Of a stretch of DNA of 64,000 bases, positions 31,424 to 40,986 are shown one piece after another (the first letter of the stretch is position 1; each line of letters opens with the position of its first letter). Location: contig CAVRYY010000001.1 in NCBI GenBank assembly GCA_963725655.1, forward strand, positions 682,001-746,000, in the 5' to 3' direction. The notes under the pieces were generated by a model. It did no database searches, was not told the origin of the DNA, and saw only the letters and a list, made by a program, of their open reading frames with translations. A program made the translations under genes and the position numbers. This DNA comes from CAVRXT01 sp963725655 (lineage in GTDB: Bacteria > Acidobacteriota > Terriglobia > Acidiferrales > UBA7541).

Positions 31424-33379
31424 CTATGGGTGGGGCGAAGCGGGGATAGCCAGCAGATCGCCGGGTTGAATCCCGCGACTCGACAGGAACTCATTATTCT
31501 CGCGGATAGCGGCCACCGACGTTCGGTAGGTCCGCGCGATCGAATAAAGGGTCTCGCCAGCAGCCACGCGATGCTGCTGCGTTGTAGTGGCCCCGGACGC
31601 CGTAGCGGACGTCCCTGGCTGCGCGTTGTGGGCCACCGTCTGAATTCGCGGGCTCGCAGGCGTACCTTCCGCCGACTTGGCGCCATGGTGGCCGCGCGCC
31701 GGCTCAGCCGGGGGCCCGCCGCCCGCATAAATCTTCAGGCGCGCGCCGCGGGGTACGTGGTTAACGTGAAGTCCGTTCCAGCGCTTCAGGTCGTTAACGG
31801 TGACGTCAAACCGCTCGGCGATACCCTCGAGCGTGTCACCCTTCTCGACGCGGTAATGCAGCAGTTTTACCACCGGCGCCGGTGGCACCGGCACCACCAG
31901 CTTGTTGCCGACCGGCAAATCGCTCGAGTACGTCAGGTGGTTGGCGCTTTCGAGCGACGCCACGGTCACCCGGTACTGCTTCGCGATAGCCGCCAGTGAA
32001 TCGCCGCTATCGACCCGGTGCAGCCGCCATTCCGTCCACTTATCCGGCGGAACACTGGCGATCGCGGCTTGAAAGCGCTCGGTAGTGCCCTTGGGAAGCT
32101 TCAGCTGGAAATCCGGATCGTTAGGCGTAACGAAACGCAGCAATTGGGGATTGAGTTCGTGCAGGTCGTCGACGTCCGTGTCGATCGCGTCGGCCACCAG
32201 TCGCAGGTCGATCGAATGCCCGGGCTTCACGATCTCCACCGCGGGAGCGGACTCCGGGTGCGGCTCGACGCCGTAACGCGCCGGATCCTTGGCTACCAGC
32301 GCGATCGCGATGATGATCGGCACGTAGTTTTGGGTTTGCTTGGGGAGCGCGTGCAAACGCTGCAACTCCCAGAAATCGGCGTACCCGGTGCGCTCCACCG
32401 CTTTAGCGACGTTGCCGGGCCCGGAGTTGTACGCGGCCATCACCAGGTACCAATCGCCGAACATTTGATACAAGTCGCGGAAATGAGCGGCGGCGGCATG
32501 GGTAGCCTTTTCCGGGTCGCTGCGCTCGTCGGTGTACATGGTGCGGTCCAAACCATATTCCTGGCCGCGGAAAGGCATGAACTGCCAGATGCCGCGGGCC
32601 CCGGCGCGCGAAACCGCTTCCGGCTTGAACGCGCTTTCAGCCTGCGCAAGATAGATCAAATCCTGCGGCAGTCCTTCTTCCTTGAGCACCCGCAGAATCA
32701 TGTCGTGATAGCGGCCGGCGCGGCGCAGCCCGGTTTCGACGATCAGCCGGCCGTGGGTGGTCTGGAAAAAGCTCAGATACGACAGCACCGAATCGTTGAC
32801 GGTGAGCGGCAAGTCGTGGGGCACGGAGATAAGTTCGCGCTGTGCGCGGATGATCAGCCGCGGATCGCCGGCGGGCAGATTGAGGTCGGCGATTTCTTCG
32901 ATGGGAGCGGGTTCCTGCATGTCGTCTTCCGTCGCTGCGGCGGACGAACTTTCGATGGCTTCATTTTCGTAGGAGTGGATCGTTTCGATAACCTGGTCGA
33001 AAAGCTTGGTTAGTTCGGGATCGGTACGCGACTCGGCGCCGGCGGCCAGCAGCCAATCCATAGCCTGGTTGAAATCGTCGCGGGCGTCGTCGAGTTCTCC
33101 CGCGCTATACGCCTTCTTTCCGGCTTCGTAGCTCGCCTCGATTCGCGCCATCAAATCTCCCATGTAAGGGGGAGGGGTGGAGAGCTGCGGATGCGCGGCC
33201 GGCGGATACGAGGACCACGGAAGAGTCTCGGCAAGTACCGCGGGTGCGGGAGCCTGCGCTACCGGCGGGCGAACCACGATGTGCTGGGAGACGCTGTCGT
33301 CGCAGCCGGTAATTGCCGCGGCGATGGCTGCCAGCGTGGCGGCCGCGAGAGCTAGCCTTGCAATGTGTCGTCTTTTCAT
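31424..33379 (-). CDS. Membrane-bound lytic murein transglycosylase with three LysM domains (MltD-like)
   Basis: Peptidoglycan-cleaving lipoprotein. Start at ATG 33379 (MKRRHIARLALAAATL), with GGGGAG upstream; an upstream frame extension is not needed. The signal peptide ends in the lipobox ITGC, so the mature protein is lipidated. After a helical region comes an SLT domain whose catalytic Glu lies in 'AQAESAFKPEAVSRAGARG', followed by 'GIWQFMP' and 'YNSGPGNVAKAV'. Three LysM peptidoglycan-binding repeats end the 651-aa protein ('HRVDSGDSLAAIAKQY', 'YRVEKGDTLEGIAERF', 'HRVAAGETLYSIARTY'). The order matches E. coli MltD but it is longer. Probably acts in cell-wall remodelling. Confidence 0.93.
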   Translation of the reverse strand: MKRRHIARLALAAATLAAIAAAITGCDDSVSQHIVVRPPVAQAPAPAVLAETLPWSSYPPAAHPQLSTPPPYMGDLMARIEASYEAGKKAYSAGELDDARDDFNQAMDWLLAAGAESRTDPELTKLFDQVIETIHSYENEAIESSSAAATEDDMQEPAPIEEIADLNLPAGDPRLIIRAQRELISVPHDLPLTVNDSVLSYLSFFQTTHGRLIVETGLRRAGRYHDMILRVLKEEGLPQDLIYLAQAESAFKPEAVSRAGARGIWQFMPFRGQEYGLDRTMYTDERSDPEKATHAAAAHFRDLYQMFGDWYLVMAAYNSGPGNVAKAVERTGYADFWELQRLHALPKQTQNYVPIIIAIALVAKDPARYGVEPHPESAPAVEIVKPGHSIDLRLVADAIDTDVDDLHELNPQLLRFVTPNDPDFQLKLPKGTTERFQAAIASVPPDKWTEWRLHRVDSGDSLAAIAKQYRVTVASLESANHLTYSSDLPVGNKLVVPVPPAPVVKLLHYRVEKGDTLEGIAERFDVTVNDLKRWNGLHVNHVPRGARLKIYAGGGPPAEPARGHHGAKSAEGTPASPRIQTVAHNAQPGTSATASGATTTQQHRVAAGETLYSIARTYRTSVAAIRENNEFLSSRGIQPGDLLAIPASPHP

Positions 33380-33581
33380 GGGTCTCCCCATCCCGATGGC
33401 GCAATGCTGTGCCCCTAGAGCCGGAAGGGTGGCTTGGCTCACGCGATGTCGACTGGAAGCGTGCCACTCAAAATCTTATGTCGGTGCGAGAAGGGGGTCA
33501 ACGGTATAAAGGAAGCCCAGCGCACGGAAAAGCACTACCGCCGTCGGCGCCGGACGCCAAAAGTCGGCACGCAACCCGACG

Positions 33582-34760
33582 CTAGGCCAGGGCTTGGCGG
33601 AGATCTTCGATCAAGTCTTCGGGATCTTCCATGCCCACCGACACGCGGATGCAGCCCGGATCCACTCCGGCTTTGCGCAGCTCTTCCGCGGACATCCGGT
33701 AGTGCGAGGAGTAAACCGGCAGGACCACCAGGGACTCGACGCCACCCAGGCTTACCGCCAACAGAAATACGCGGACTCGGTCGCAGACCCGGCGCGCGGC
33801 AGTGACGCCGCCTTTCAGATCGAACGCCAGCATCGCGCCGAAGCCGGACATCTGGCTCTTGGCGAGACGGTACTGCGGATTCGACGGGAGCCCCGGATAA
33901 TGCACCGCCTTCACCTTGGGGTGCTTTTCGAGGAAGCGGGCCACGGTCATGGCGGTCTTACACTGCCGCAGAACGCGAGCTTCCAGGGTCTTGATCCCGC
34001 GGATCAGCAGGTAAGCAGGTTCGGGATCGATGGAGCCGCCAAAATGGATGATGCCGTCGCGGATTTTGTCGATCAGCGCGCGGCGCCCGGCGGCCACCCC
34101 GGCGATTAGGTCCGAGTGCCCGCCCAGATATTTGGTGGCGCTGTGGATTACCAGATCGACGCCCATTGCCAGCGGCTTCTGCAGCACTGGGCTGGCGAAA
34201 GTATTGTCGACGATGGTGGGAATGTCCCACTCTTTGGCGAAGGCCACCGCTTTGCGGATGTCGACCAGACGCAGCGTCGGGTTGGTCGGCGACTCCAGAT
34301 AAATCGCGCGAGTTCGCGGGTTCACCATGTGCTCGATTCCCGCCAGATCGGTTTCCACGAATCGAACTGCAATTCCCAGCCGCGGCAAAAAGTCGCGCAT
34401 CAGCCGGTAGCTCCCGCCGTAGGTTTGGCGCTGCGCGATGATTTCTTCGCCGGCTCGGACCATGGTGAGCAGCGACGTGGAAATTGCGGCCGAGCCCGAC
34501 GCAGTGCACACCGCTGCTTCGGCGCCCTCCAGCCGGGCAATTTTTTCCTCGGCGATCGCTACCGTGGGATTGCCGTAACGAGTGTAGATGTAGGCGGAGC
34601 TTTTTCCTTCGGCCCAGAGCTTCAGCTCCGCGGTGTTGGCGAAGGTGAAATTCGAACTGCGGGTGATATTCGGCGCAACCGGCACGCTCACTCCGTGCTT
34701 TTCTTCACCGGCGTGGATCGCGGTGGTAGCGTCGTGCCATTCCCGTTTCTGTTTTTTCAT
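33582..34760 (-). CDS. Cys/Met-metabolism PLP-dependent enzyme (cystathionine gamma-synthase/lyase family)
   Basis: Trans-sulfuration family enzyme, 392 aa from ATG 34760 (MKKQKREWHDATTAIHAG). PLP-lysine motif 'HSATKYLGGHSDLIAG', phosphate-binding 'ASGSAAISTSLL', and 'YTRYGNPTVAIAEEKIA' with the second-subunit tyrosine are all visible. The family includes cystathionine gamma-synthase, beta/gamma-lyases and O-acetylhomoserine sulfhydrylase; sequence alone does not separate them. The frame is open 28 codons upstream (from 34844), but that part is not conserved in the family. It lies downstream of the EF-G-like gene on the same strand, 159 bp away. Confidence 0.9.
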   Translation of the reverse strand: MKKQKREWHDATTAIHAGEEKHGVSVPVAPNITRSSNFTFANTAELKLWAEGKSSAYIYTRYGNPTVAIAEEKIARLEGAEAAVCTASGSAAISTSLLTMVRAGEEIIAQRQTYGGSYRLMRDFLPRLGIAVRFVETDLAGIEHMVNPRTRAIYLESPTNPTLRLVDIRKAVAFAKEWDIPTIVDNTFASPVLQKPLAMGVDLVIHSATKYLGGHSDLIAGVAAGRRALIDKIRDGIIHFGGSIDPEPAYLLIRGIKTLEARVLRQCKTAMTVARFLEKHPKVKAVHYPGLPSNPQYRLAKSQMSGFGAMLAFDLKGGVTAARRVCDRVRVFLLAVSLGGVESLVVLPVYSSHYRMSAEELRKAGVDPGCIRVSVGMEDPEDLIEDLRQALA

Positions 34761-34919
34761 GATGAGCGAGAATGCCGCAGGAGCAGCGGGAATCACAAGA
34801 GCCAAATTGGTGCGGCGTGGCGCCGCTTGGCGGCGGGGACTCAATGCGATTTGGACGCCCGCACGAAAACGCGGCTATGAAACGCGAGAGTCTGCGCGGA
34901 GAAGATCTACGCCGCGCGG

Positions 34920-37049
34920 CTAGGCAGTCGCCGCCTGTTCGTCTTCGTTGTGGTGCATTCTGTTCGCGGCGATGATTTTGTCAGCGGCCTCTTGCGGCAC
35001 TAAATCGTAGTGCGAGAATTCCATCGAGTAGGTGCCCCGCCCCTGGGTCATCGAGGTGAGATCGTTGGCGTAACCGAGCATTTCCGAGAACGGAACCTGC
35101 GCCTTGATCGCCACATGATGCCCGCGGGCTTCGCTGCCGCTGATGCGGCCGCGGCGGGAGCTCAAGTCTCCCAGCAAATCGCCGGAATAGGCGTCTGGGG
35201 CGTTGACTTCGACGTTCATCACCGGCTCGAGCAGCGCCGGCCGAGCCTGTTTCATCGCTTCCTTGAAGGCCAGCGAGCCGGCGATCTTAAAGGCCATGTC
35301 CGACGAATCCACGTCGTGATATTTGCCGTCGTAGAGGATGATTCGAAAATCCACCACGGGGAAACCGGCCAGGTATCCGCGTTCGGCGGCGTCGCGCACG
35401 CCTTTCTCCACCGAGGGAATCCAGTTGTGGGGAATTGCGCCGCCAAAGATATCGTCGACGAACTCCACTCCCGATCCGCGCGGGAGCGGCTCCAGCTTGA
35501 TGCGGCAAACGCCGAATTGTCCGTGTCCGCCGGTCTGCTTCTTATGCTTTCCTTCGGCGTCGGCTTTGGCGCGGATGGTTTCGCGGTAGGCCACCTTGGG
35601 AGGTTTGAGCGTTAGATCGACGTGATAGCGCCGGCGGAGCCGGGCGACAATTACTTCGATATGCTGCTGTCCGGCGCCAGCCAGCAGAAATTCCTTGGTC
35701 TGAGGATCGCGCGAAAAATGCAGCGCCGGTTCTTCTTCCAGAATTCGGTGGATCGCGGTGCCGATGCGGTCTTCGTCGGCGCGAGTCTTTGGTTCCACCG
35801 CGAAGGTAATGGAAGGTTCGGGCAGACGCGCAGGCAGATAGTAAATGGGCGACGCTTTGTCGCCCAGTGAGTCGCCGGTGAGGGTGTCCTTCAGCTTGGC
35901 AATCGCGCCCAGGTCGCCGGCATGCATTTCCAGAACTTCAGTTCCTGCTTTTCCCTGCATCGACTGGATGTGCTGGAAACGCTCCGATGTGTTGCGGCTG
36001 AAATTCTGGACCACCGCGTCATTCTTGAGCACTCCGGTGACAACTTTGAAATAGGAAACGCGTCCTGAGAAAGGGTCGGCCAGCGTCTTGTAAACGTACA
36101 GCGAGAGCGGATCGGAATCACTGATGCTCTTCTCGATCGATTCGCCGTGGTGATCGGCCTGTCTATGCGCGGTGATCTTTCCGTTGCCCCCAGGAGCGGG
36201 GAAGATGTCCACGATGAAATCCATCACCGCGTCGGCTCCGATATTGTGCAGGGCGCAGGTGAGCAGCACTGGGAACAGGCGGTGGGCCAGGACCGCCTCG
36301 CGCAGACCCTTCTTCAGATCGGCAACGGGAAGCGTGCCTTCGTCGAAAAACTCCTGCATCAGCGCGTCGTCGCCTTCAGCGACCATTTCCACGAGCGCTT
36401 CGTGCGCTTCCTTGGCGTCCTCGACCAGGGCTGCCGGGATCTCTTCGATCTTGGGCTTGCCGTCGCCATCCGGCGCGTAGACCAACGCCTTCATGGTGAC
36501 TAAGTCCACCACACCCCGGAACCCTTTCTGCGAACCGAACGGCAGATGCAGGGGAACCACGCCGCGGCCGAAGACGTTCTGCACCGATTCGAGCGCGCGT
36601 TCGAAGCTGGCCAGTTCGCGGTCCATCCAGTTGAAGACGAAGGCCCGCGGCAAATTGTATTCGGTGGCGTAGTCCCACACCTTCTCGGTGACCACCTGCA
36701 CGCCCGCGGCGGCGTCAACCAGAATTAACGCGGCGTCGGCGGCGATCAGCGAAGCTTTGCAGTCGTTGATAAACGTGGAAAATCCCGGGGTATCCAGGAA
36801 ATTGATCTTGGTCTTTTCGGTGCTGTGGGGCGCCTGCCATTCGGCGTAGGCCAGGCCGGTGTGAATGGTGATCTTGCGGGCGATTTCCTCTTCGTCCCAG
36901 TCGGTGACCGTGCTGCCGTCGGTCGTCTTACCCAGCCGAGGAGTCATCCCCGCGGTAAACAGGCACGAGGAGACCAACTGAGTCTTGCCGGTATGACCGT
37001 GGCCGGCAATGCCAACGTTGCGAATCGCTTGTGTGGGATAGGATTTCAT
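34920..37049 (-). CDS. EF-G-like translational GTPase with altered G4 motif
   Basis: 709 aa with the five-domain plan of elongation factor G. It is not the canonical FusA: the P-loop reads AGHGHTGKT (residues 15-23) where FusA has 'GHIDAGKT', and the G4 guanine-specificity motif is NWMD (140-143) instead of NKMD. G3 is DTPG (86-89). The domain IV tip and EF-G C-terminal domains are present ('GHGQFGVCRIKLEPLPRG', 'FSEMLGYANDLTSMTQGRGT'). Paralogues of this kind occur beside fusA in many bacteria and may act in ribosome recycling or under stress; their role is not settled. ATG is preceded by CCGGAGAC. Confidence 0.88.
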   Translation of the reverse strand: MKSYPTQAIRNVGIAGHGHTGKTQLVSSCLFTAGMTPRLGKTTDGSTVTDWDEEEIARKITIHTGLAYAEWQAPHSTEKTKINFLDTPGFSTFINDCKASLIAADAALILVDAAAGVQVVTEKVWDYATEYNLPRAFVFNWMDRELASFERALESVQNVFGRGVVPLHLPFGSQKGFRGVVDLVTMKALVYAPDGDGKPKIEEIPAALVEDAKEAHEALVEMVAEGDDALMQEFFDEGTLPVADLKKGLREAVLAHRLFPVLLTCALHNIGADAVMDFIVDIFPAPGGNGKITAHRQADHHGESIEKSISDSDPLSLYVYKTLADPFSGRVSYFKVVTGVLKNDAVVQNFSRNTSERFQHIQSMQGKAGTEVLEMHAGDLGAIAKLKDTLTGDSLGDKASPIYYLPARLPEPSITFAVEPKTRADEDRIGTAIHRILEEEPALHFSRDPQTKEFLLAGAGQQHIEVIVARLRRRYHVDLTLKPPKVAYRETIRAKADAEGKHKKQTGGHGQFGVCRIKLEPLPRGSGVEFVDDIFGGAIPHNWIPSVEKGVRDAAERGYLAGFPVVDFRIILYDGKYHDVDSSDMAFKIAGSLAFKEAMKQARPALLEPVMNVEVNAPDAYSGDLLGDLSSRRGRISGSEARGHHVAIKAQVPFSEMLGYANDLTSMTQGRGTYSMEFSHYDLVPQEAADKIIAANRMHHNEDEQAATA

Positions 37050-37421
37050 TTGATTGTCTCCGGGATTTCAGGATCAAAGCACACAAAATCGCGCAGTAGG
37101 GAAAACGTCGAGCGAGCCTGGTAACGGGGTAGTGCTATACGGTTAGAGACGGCAGTCGAAGGTCGCAGGCTGCCACAAAGTCGGCGGACGGGATGTCCAA
37201 GGGGCCGAATCATGGGAAAACCGGGATGCTAGCACAGGGGTTTGCAAGGGGCCAGCAAATAAGAAATGAACCGGAACGGCCCGTCTGGAGGGTCAACGGA
37301 ACGATTGGGCGTGGCATGTTGACTTCTGGTGTATATTACCTCGCAATACATTTACATGATCCGCGAGTTTGGAAACCCGCCAAGGCCGCGGAGCGCTGTT
37401 AACGGGAAACCGGGAGGCGGA
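37050..37421. other. Divergent intergenic region, 372 bp
   Basis: Separates the EF-G-like gene (minus) from the DUF2235 gene (plus). I see no clear hexamers, hairpins or small genes apart from the GGAG leader of the EF-G-like gene and the GGGAGG leader of the DUF2235 gene. Confidence 0.4.
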
Positions 37422-38558
37422 ATGCCTAAGAACATTGTGGTGTGTTGCGATGGCACGGGGAATGAATTTGGCGACCACAACTCCAATGTAGTCAAGCTCT
37501 ACAGCACGCTGATCATCGACGGCAAGACGCAGGTGGGATATTACCACCCGGGGGTGGGGACCATGGGCTCACCGGCTTCCCACAACAAGGTCAGCAGCGC
37601 GTGGACCACAGTGCTGGGACTGGCATTTGGAGCGGGGCTGCTCGCCAATGTGGGCGACGCGTATCGCTACCTGATGGACGTCTACGAGGACGGCGACAAT
37701 GTTTTCCTCTTTGGATTCAGCCGAGGCGCGTACACGGCCAGGGCCATTGCCGGCCTGCTGCACATGTACGGTTTACTCTGTCCCGGAAACGAAGGTCTGA
37801 TTCCGTACATTATTCGAATGTTCGCCAAGAAAACTCGAAAGGCTGGCGGAATGACCCCTAAATTCGAGGTCGCGAAGGATTTCAAAGCAACGTTCTGCCG
37901 CAGTTGTCCGCTGCACCTGGTAGGAGTGTGGGACACGGTGAGTTCGGTCGGGTGGGTTTGGGATCCGCTAAAATTGCCATACACCGCGCAGAATCCTGAC
38001 ATGCGTAACGGCCGCCATGCGGTTTCGATTGATGAGCGACGCTGCTATTTCGTGAACAACTTGTGGGGCGAGCCACAGGGAGATCAGAACATCAAACAGG
38101 TTTGGTTTGCGGGAGTGCATTCCGATGTCGGCGGGTCGTACGCGGACCTTGAAAGCGGGCTGTCGCAGATCACCCTGGAGTGGATGCTCTGCGAGGCGGC
38201 TTCGTTTGGCCTGCTGATCGATCCGCAGAAGGCCGCGCGGGTGTTGGGAAGGACTCCGCCACCTCCGCCGGCTGCGCCGGACGTCAAGCGCCAGATCCAC
38301 GTATCGCTCAAGGGTGCATGGTGGATCCTCGAATTCCTGCCCCATAGCTATTATGACCAGATGAAAAAAAAGGCTGGGTGGCGAATACCGTTTGGCGCCA
38401 GACGCGTGATTCCTGAGGGCTCTGTGCTGCATGCTACGGTGAGCGAGAAACGTGGTGCAGATCCGACTTACAATCCGCCCAACCTGCCGCAGAGTTACAG
38501 CGAGGAACCGAGAAACCCGTGCAGTTTTCCGCCCAACGGCCAATCGCAGCGGCCATAG
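37422..38558 (+). CDS. DUF2235 alpha/beta-hydrolase (Tle1-like phospholipase domain)
   Basis: 378 aa from ATG 37422 (MPKNIVVCCDGTGNEFG; GGGAGG in front). The opening VVCCDGTGN and the nucleophile elbow GFSRGAYTARA with Ser100 are the hallmarks of DUF2235, the family of type VI secretion lipase effectors (Tle1) and of stand-alone hydrolases. 'WFAGVHSDVGGSY' probably carries the catalytic Asp/His. No T6SS genes, immunity gene or VgrG are close by, so a housekeeping or cytoplasmic lipase-like role is as likely as an effector. The last 40 residues are polar and lack homology I recognise. Confidence 0.85.
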   Translation: MPKNIVVCCDGTGNEFGDHNSNVVKLYSTLIIDGKTQVGYYHPGVGTMGSPASHNKVSSAWTTVLGLAFGAGLLANVGDAYRYLMDVYEDGDNVFLFGFSRGAYTARAIAGLLHMYGLLCPGNEGLIPYIIRMFAKKTRKAGGMTPKFEVAKDFKATFCRSCPLHLVGVWDTVSSVGWVWDPLKLPYTAQNPDMRNGRHAVSIDERRCYFVNNLWGEPQGDQNIKQVWFAGVHSDVGGSYADLESGLSQITLEWMLCEAASFGLLIDPQKAARVLGRTPPPPPAAPDVKRQIHVSLKGAWWILEFLPHSYYDQMKKKAGWRIPFGARRVIPEGSVLHATVSEKRGADPTYNPPNLPQSYSEEPRNPCSFPPNGQSQRP

Positions 38559-38691
38559 CGGCGAACAGCGTGCCGGTGGCGTGCGCTTTCAGGAGTCCGC
38601 GCAATCCGCTGACGCAGGGCCGTAGTTTGCGCGCGAGAATTGCGTAGTCAACCGGATAGAAATTGATTGCGATGAAATGCTAGTTTGAATT

Positions 38692-38714
38692 CCCGCGAAC
38701 CTCTCGTTCGCGGG
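38692..38714. repeat. Perfect 9-bp hairpin before the serine protease gene
   Basis: CCCGCGAAC and GTTCGCGGG pair perfectly around CTCTC, 53 bp before the protease start codon. There is no following T-run on either strand, so it is more likely a binding site or leader hairpin than a terminator. Confidence 0.5.
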
Positions 38715-38767
38715 CCCCGGACTTTCCGTCCACGGGCTTTAAATCCCTCTTACGAGGTAGGCACGCT

Positions 38768-39934
38768 ATGCATACCTGTCGCTCGTTGTGTCTCTCGGTG
38801 GTGGTTTTAGCGGTGTGGTTGTTTTTTCCTTTGGTTGGGGTCGCGCAAACCGCGAAGCCTTCTCCGGAAGACATTTACAAGATGGCCGCGAACTCGGTGG
38901 TTTCGATCGAGACGTTTAACGATGCCGAGGGGCGGAGTGAATTGGCCTCTGGGTTCGTGCTCACGGCGGAGGGGGCGATCGTGACGAACTATCACGCGAT
39001 CAGCGGGATGACTCGCGCGGTGGTTCGCCTGCCGAACCTGGATGCGTACGACGACGTGCAGGTAACCGCTGCGGACCGAGTGCGCGATCTGGCGCTCATC
39101 AAGATCAAAGCGCTCAACCTCGTCCCGTTACGCCTGGGGCGGTCAGCGCCGATCGAGGTGGGAGACACCGTCTACGTGCTCAGCAATCCGCACAACTTCC
39201 GAGACACGCTCTCTCAAGGAATCGTCAGCGGCCGAAGGCAATGCGACGGTTACCGCACCTTGCAATTTTCGGCGGCCATTAGCAAAGGCAGTTCCGGCGG
39301 ACCGCTGCTGAATGCGAATGGCGAGGTGGTGGGCGTGGTCGCCGGGCTCAAGCCTGGCGAGCAGAACTTGAACTTCGCGATACCCATCGACTATGCTCCG
39401 GCGATCTTCAACGAGAATCTGCCGAGGGCGATGGACGTCTTCTACCTGCAGGAAATGAAGGACGTCAGCTTTAAGCTGGGGCGGTTTGACGCCGCCAGCC
39501 GGCAATTGGCCGGCTGCGACGTTGACCTGGCGTCGCTTCATGCCGATGAGCGCCCGCCGTTAGCAGATATTGAAGACGTGCGAGGAGAAATCAATGCATG
39601 GACGGCCGAGGATGCCGCCCTGACTCTGGGCCGAGCCACCCGCCATCGGTTCGGAGTTTTCGACGATGAAATTATCGGCGATATTTACGCCTACCGCGAC
39701 CCGACGAATCAGTTTCGCGAGATTGAATTGAACTTCGACAAAGTATCGAAGCTCCTGATCGGAGTCTATTTGTACCCCAAGGATGTCAATTGGCTGGAAT
39801 ACAAACGATCGATCGAGGGAAAACCAAACAAGGAGAAGAAGCCGGACGGCAGCCGACTATACACCTACACAGACTCGCACGTGGCGGTGCTGGTAGCCCC
39901 GGACGGCACGGTACAGAAGCTTACGTACTGGTGA
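38768..39934 (+). CDS. Secreted trypsin-like serine protease (S1C, DegP-like catalytic domain)
   Basis: 388 aa with an N-terminal signal peptide (hydrophobic about residues 8-24, cleavage near VAQ-TA). The chymotrypsin-fold triad is His76 (TNYHAIS), Asp107 (DLALIKI) and Ser176 (GSSGGPL). After the protease domain (to about 215) the C-terminal 170 residues contain no recognisable PDZ domain, unlike DegP. Probably acts in the periplasm or envelope on misfolded proteins; this is inferred from the fold. It is monocistronic, with a GAGGTAGG leader and an upstream perfect hairpin. Confidence 0.88.
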   Translation: MHTCRSLCLSVVVLAVWLFFPLVGVAQTAKPSPEDIYKMAANSVVSIETFNDAEGRSELASGFVLTAEGAIVTNYHAISGMTRAVVRLPNLDAYDDVQVTAADRVRDLALIKIKALNLVPLRLGRSAPIEVGDTVYVLSNPHNFRDTLSQGIVSGRRQCDGYRTLQFSAAISKGSSGGPLLNANGEVVGVVAGLKPGEQNLNFAIPIDYAPAIFNENLPRAMDVFYLQEMKDVSFKLGRFDAASRQLAGCDVDLASLHADERPPLADIEDVRGEINAWTAEDAALTLGRATRHRFGVFDDEIIGDIYAYRDPTNQFREIELNFDKVSKLLIGVYLYPKDVNWLEYKRSIEGKPNKEKKPDGSRLYTYTDSHVAVLVAPDGTVQKLTYW

Positions 39935-40043
39935 CCACGGGCCGTGGTGGTCGGGCAGTTGCGCGGTCACGACGGCTCGCTCGAATGCAGATCGGTGACG
40001 CTCATCACATCGGGCGATCACAAACTCTGCGCGGAGCGAGCGC

Positions 40044-40937
40044 CTACGGGGCTACGAAGAATGAGCCGTCAGGGCGGACGTAGGCGTAGGCCATGTGCGG
40101 AGTATTGAACTGGGCTCCCGGGCCGCCGGAGGAATCGAGGAGAATTAGGCCGCCGGTGGTGTGCGCACGGGTGCGCAGCAGCTCCACTGCGGCGTTCGCG
40201 GCAGCTTGTGGATCCGGCGAGTGGCGCAGAAAATCGACGGCGAACTTGGCCATGACGATTTTCATGATTCCTTCGCCGTGACCGGTGCAGGAAACGCCGC
40301 CCGCCTGCGCGTCGGCGTAACAGCCACAACCGATTAGCGGGGAGTCGCCGACGCGGCCGGGAAGTTTGCAACAGGTGCCGCCGGTGGAAGTGCCCGCGAA
40401 TAGCCGGCCCGCAGCGTCCATAGCCACCGCGCCGACGGTGCCGTCAGCGTGGCCATGATGGTTCTGCGCGGCGTGTTGATCCGCGAGGCAGCGCTTCCAG
40501 GCGATGCGCTCGCTTTCGACAATCAGATCCTCCGGCACGCACAGTGGGATGCCGTGCTCGAGGGCGAATTGCTCGGCGCCAAGCCCTACGAACATCATGT
40601 GGTCGCTTTGTTCCATGATCTTTCGAGCGAGGCGGATGGGATTGCGAATCCTCTCGACGCCGGCGACGGCGCCGGCCTTAAGAGTCGCGCCATCCATGAC
40701 GATAGCGTCGAGCTGGACGTTTCCATCGCGGTTCAGGTGCGAACCTACACCGGCATCGAAGACGGGATCCTCTTCCAGGACCACAATCGCCGCTTCGACC
40801 GCGTCGATGGCCGCGCCTCCACTGGAGAGAATTTTCCAGCCGGTTTCGAGGGCGCGGCGACATCCTTCGCGGCTGGAAGAAATGGCAGCGTCCGGAATGT
40901 GCCATGCTCCGCCATGGACGATGAGCGATGGTTTCAT
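40044..40937 (-). CDS. Isoaspartyl peptidase/L-asparaginase (Ntn hydrolase, plant-type)
   Basis: 297-aa precursor that should self-cleave before Thr167 (DGTVGAVA) into alpha and beta chains; Thr167 then becomes the nucleophile. The substrate loop 'TSTGGTCCKLPGRVGDSPLIG' and opening 'LIVHGGAWHI' are standard for the family (E. coli IaaA is 321 aa). It removes isoaspartyl residues from damaged peptides and hydrolyses L-asparagine. No signal peptide, so cytoplasmic. Downstream neighbour of two small membrane-protein genes on the same strand but separated by 49 bp. Confidence 0.93.
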   Translation of the reverse strand: MKPSLIVHGGAWHIPDAAISSSREGCRRALETGWKILSSGGAAIDAVEAAIVVLEEDPVFDAGVGSHLNRDGNVQLDAIVMDGATLKAGAVAGVERIRNPIRLARKIMEQSDHMMFVGLGAEQFALEHGIPLCVPEDLIVESERIAWKRCLADQHAAQNHHGHADGTVGAVAMDAAGRLFAGTSTGGTCCKLPGRVGDSPLIGCGCYADAQAGGVSCTGHGEGIMKIVMAKFAVDFLRHSPDPQAAANAAVELLRTRAHTTGGLILLDSSGGPGAQFNTPHMAYAYVRPDGSFFVAP

Positions 40938-40986
40938 AGGGTCAAGAGAGGCGGGGCGATCGGGAGTGTGAGAATAAAAGGAGGTC

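Noticed and set aside
37422..38558. DUF2235 gene as a T6SS effector locus
   Set aside because: No VgrG, Hcp, PAAR or immunity gene nearby and DUF2235 proteins are also common outside secretion systems.
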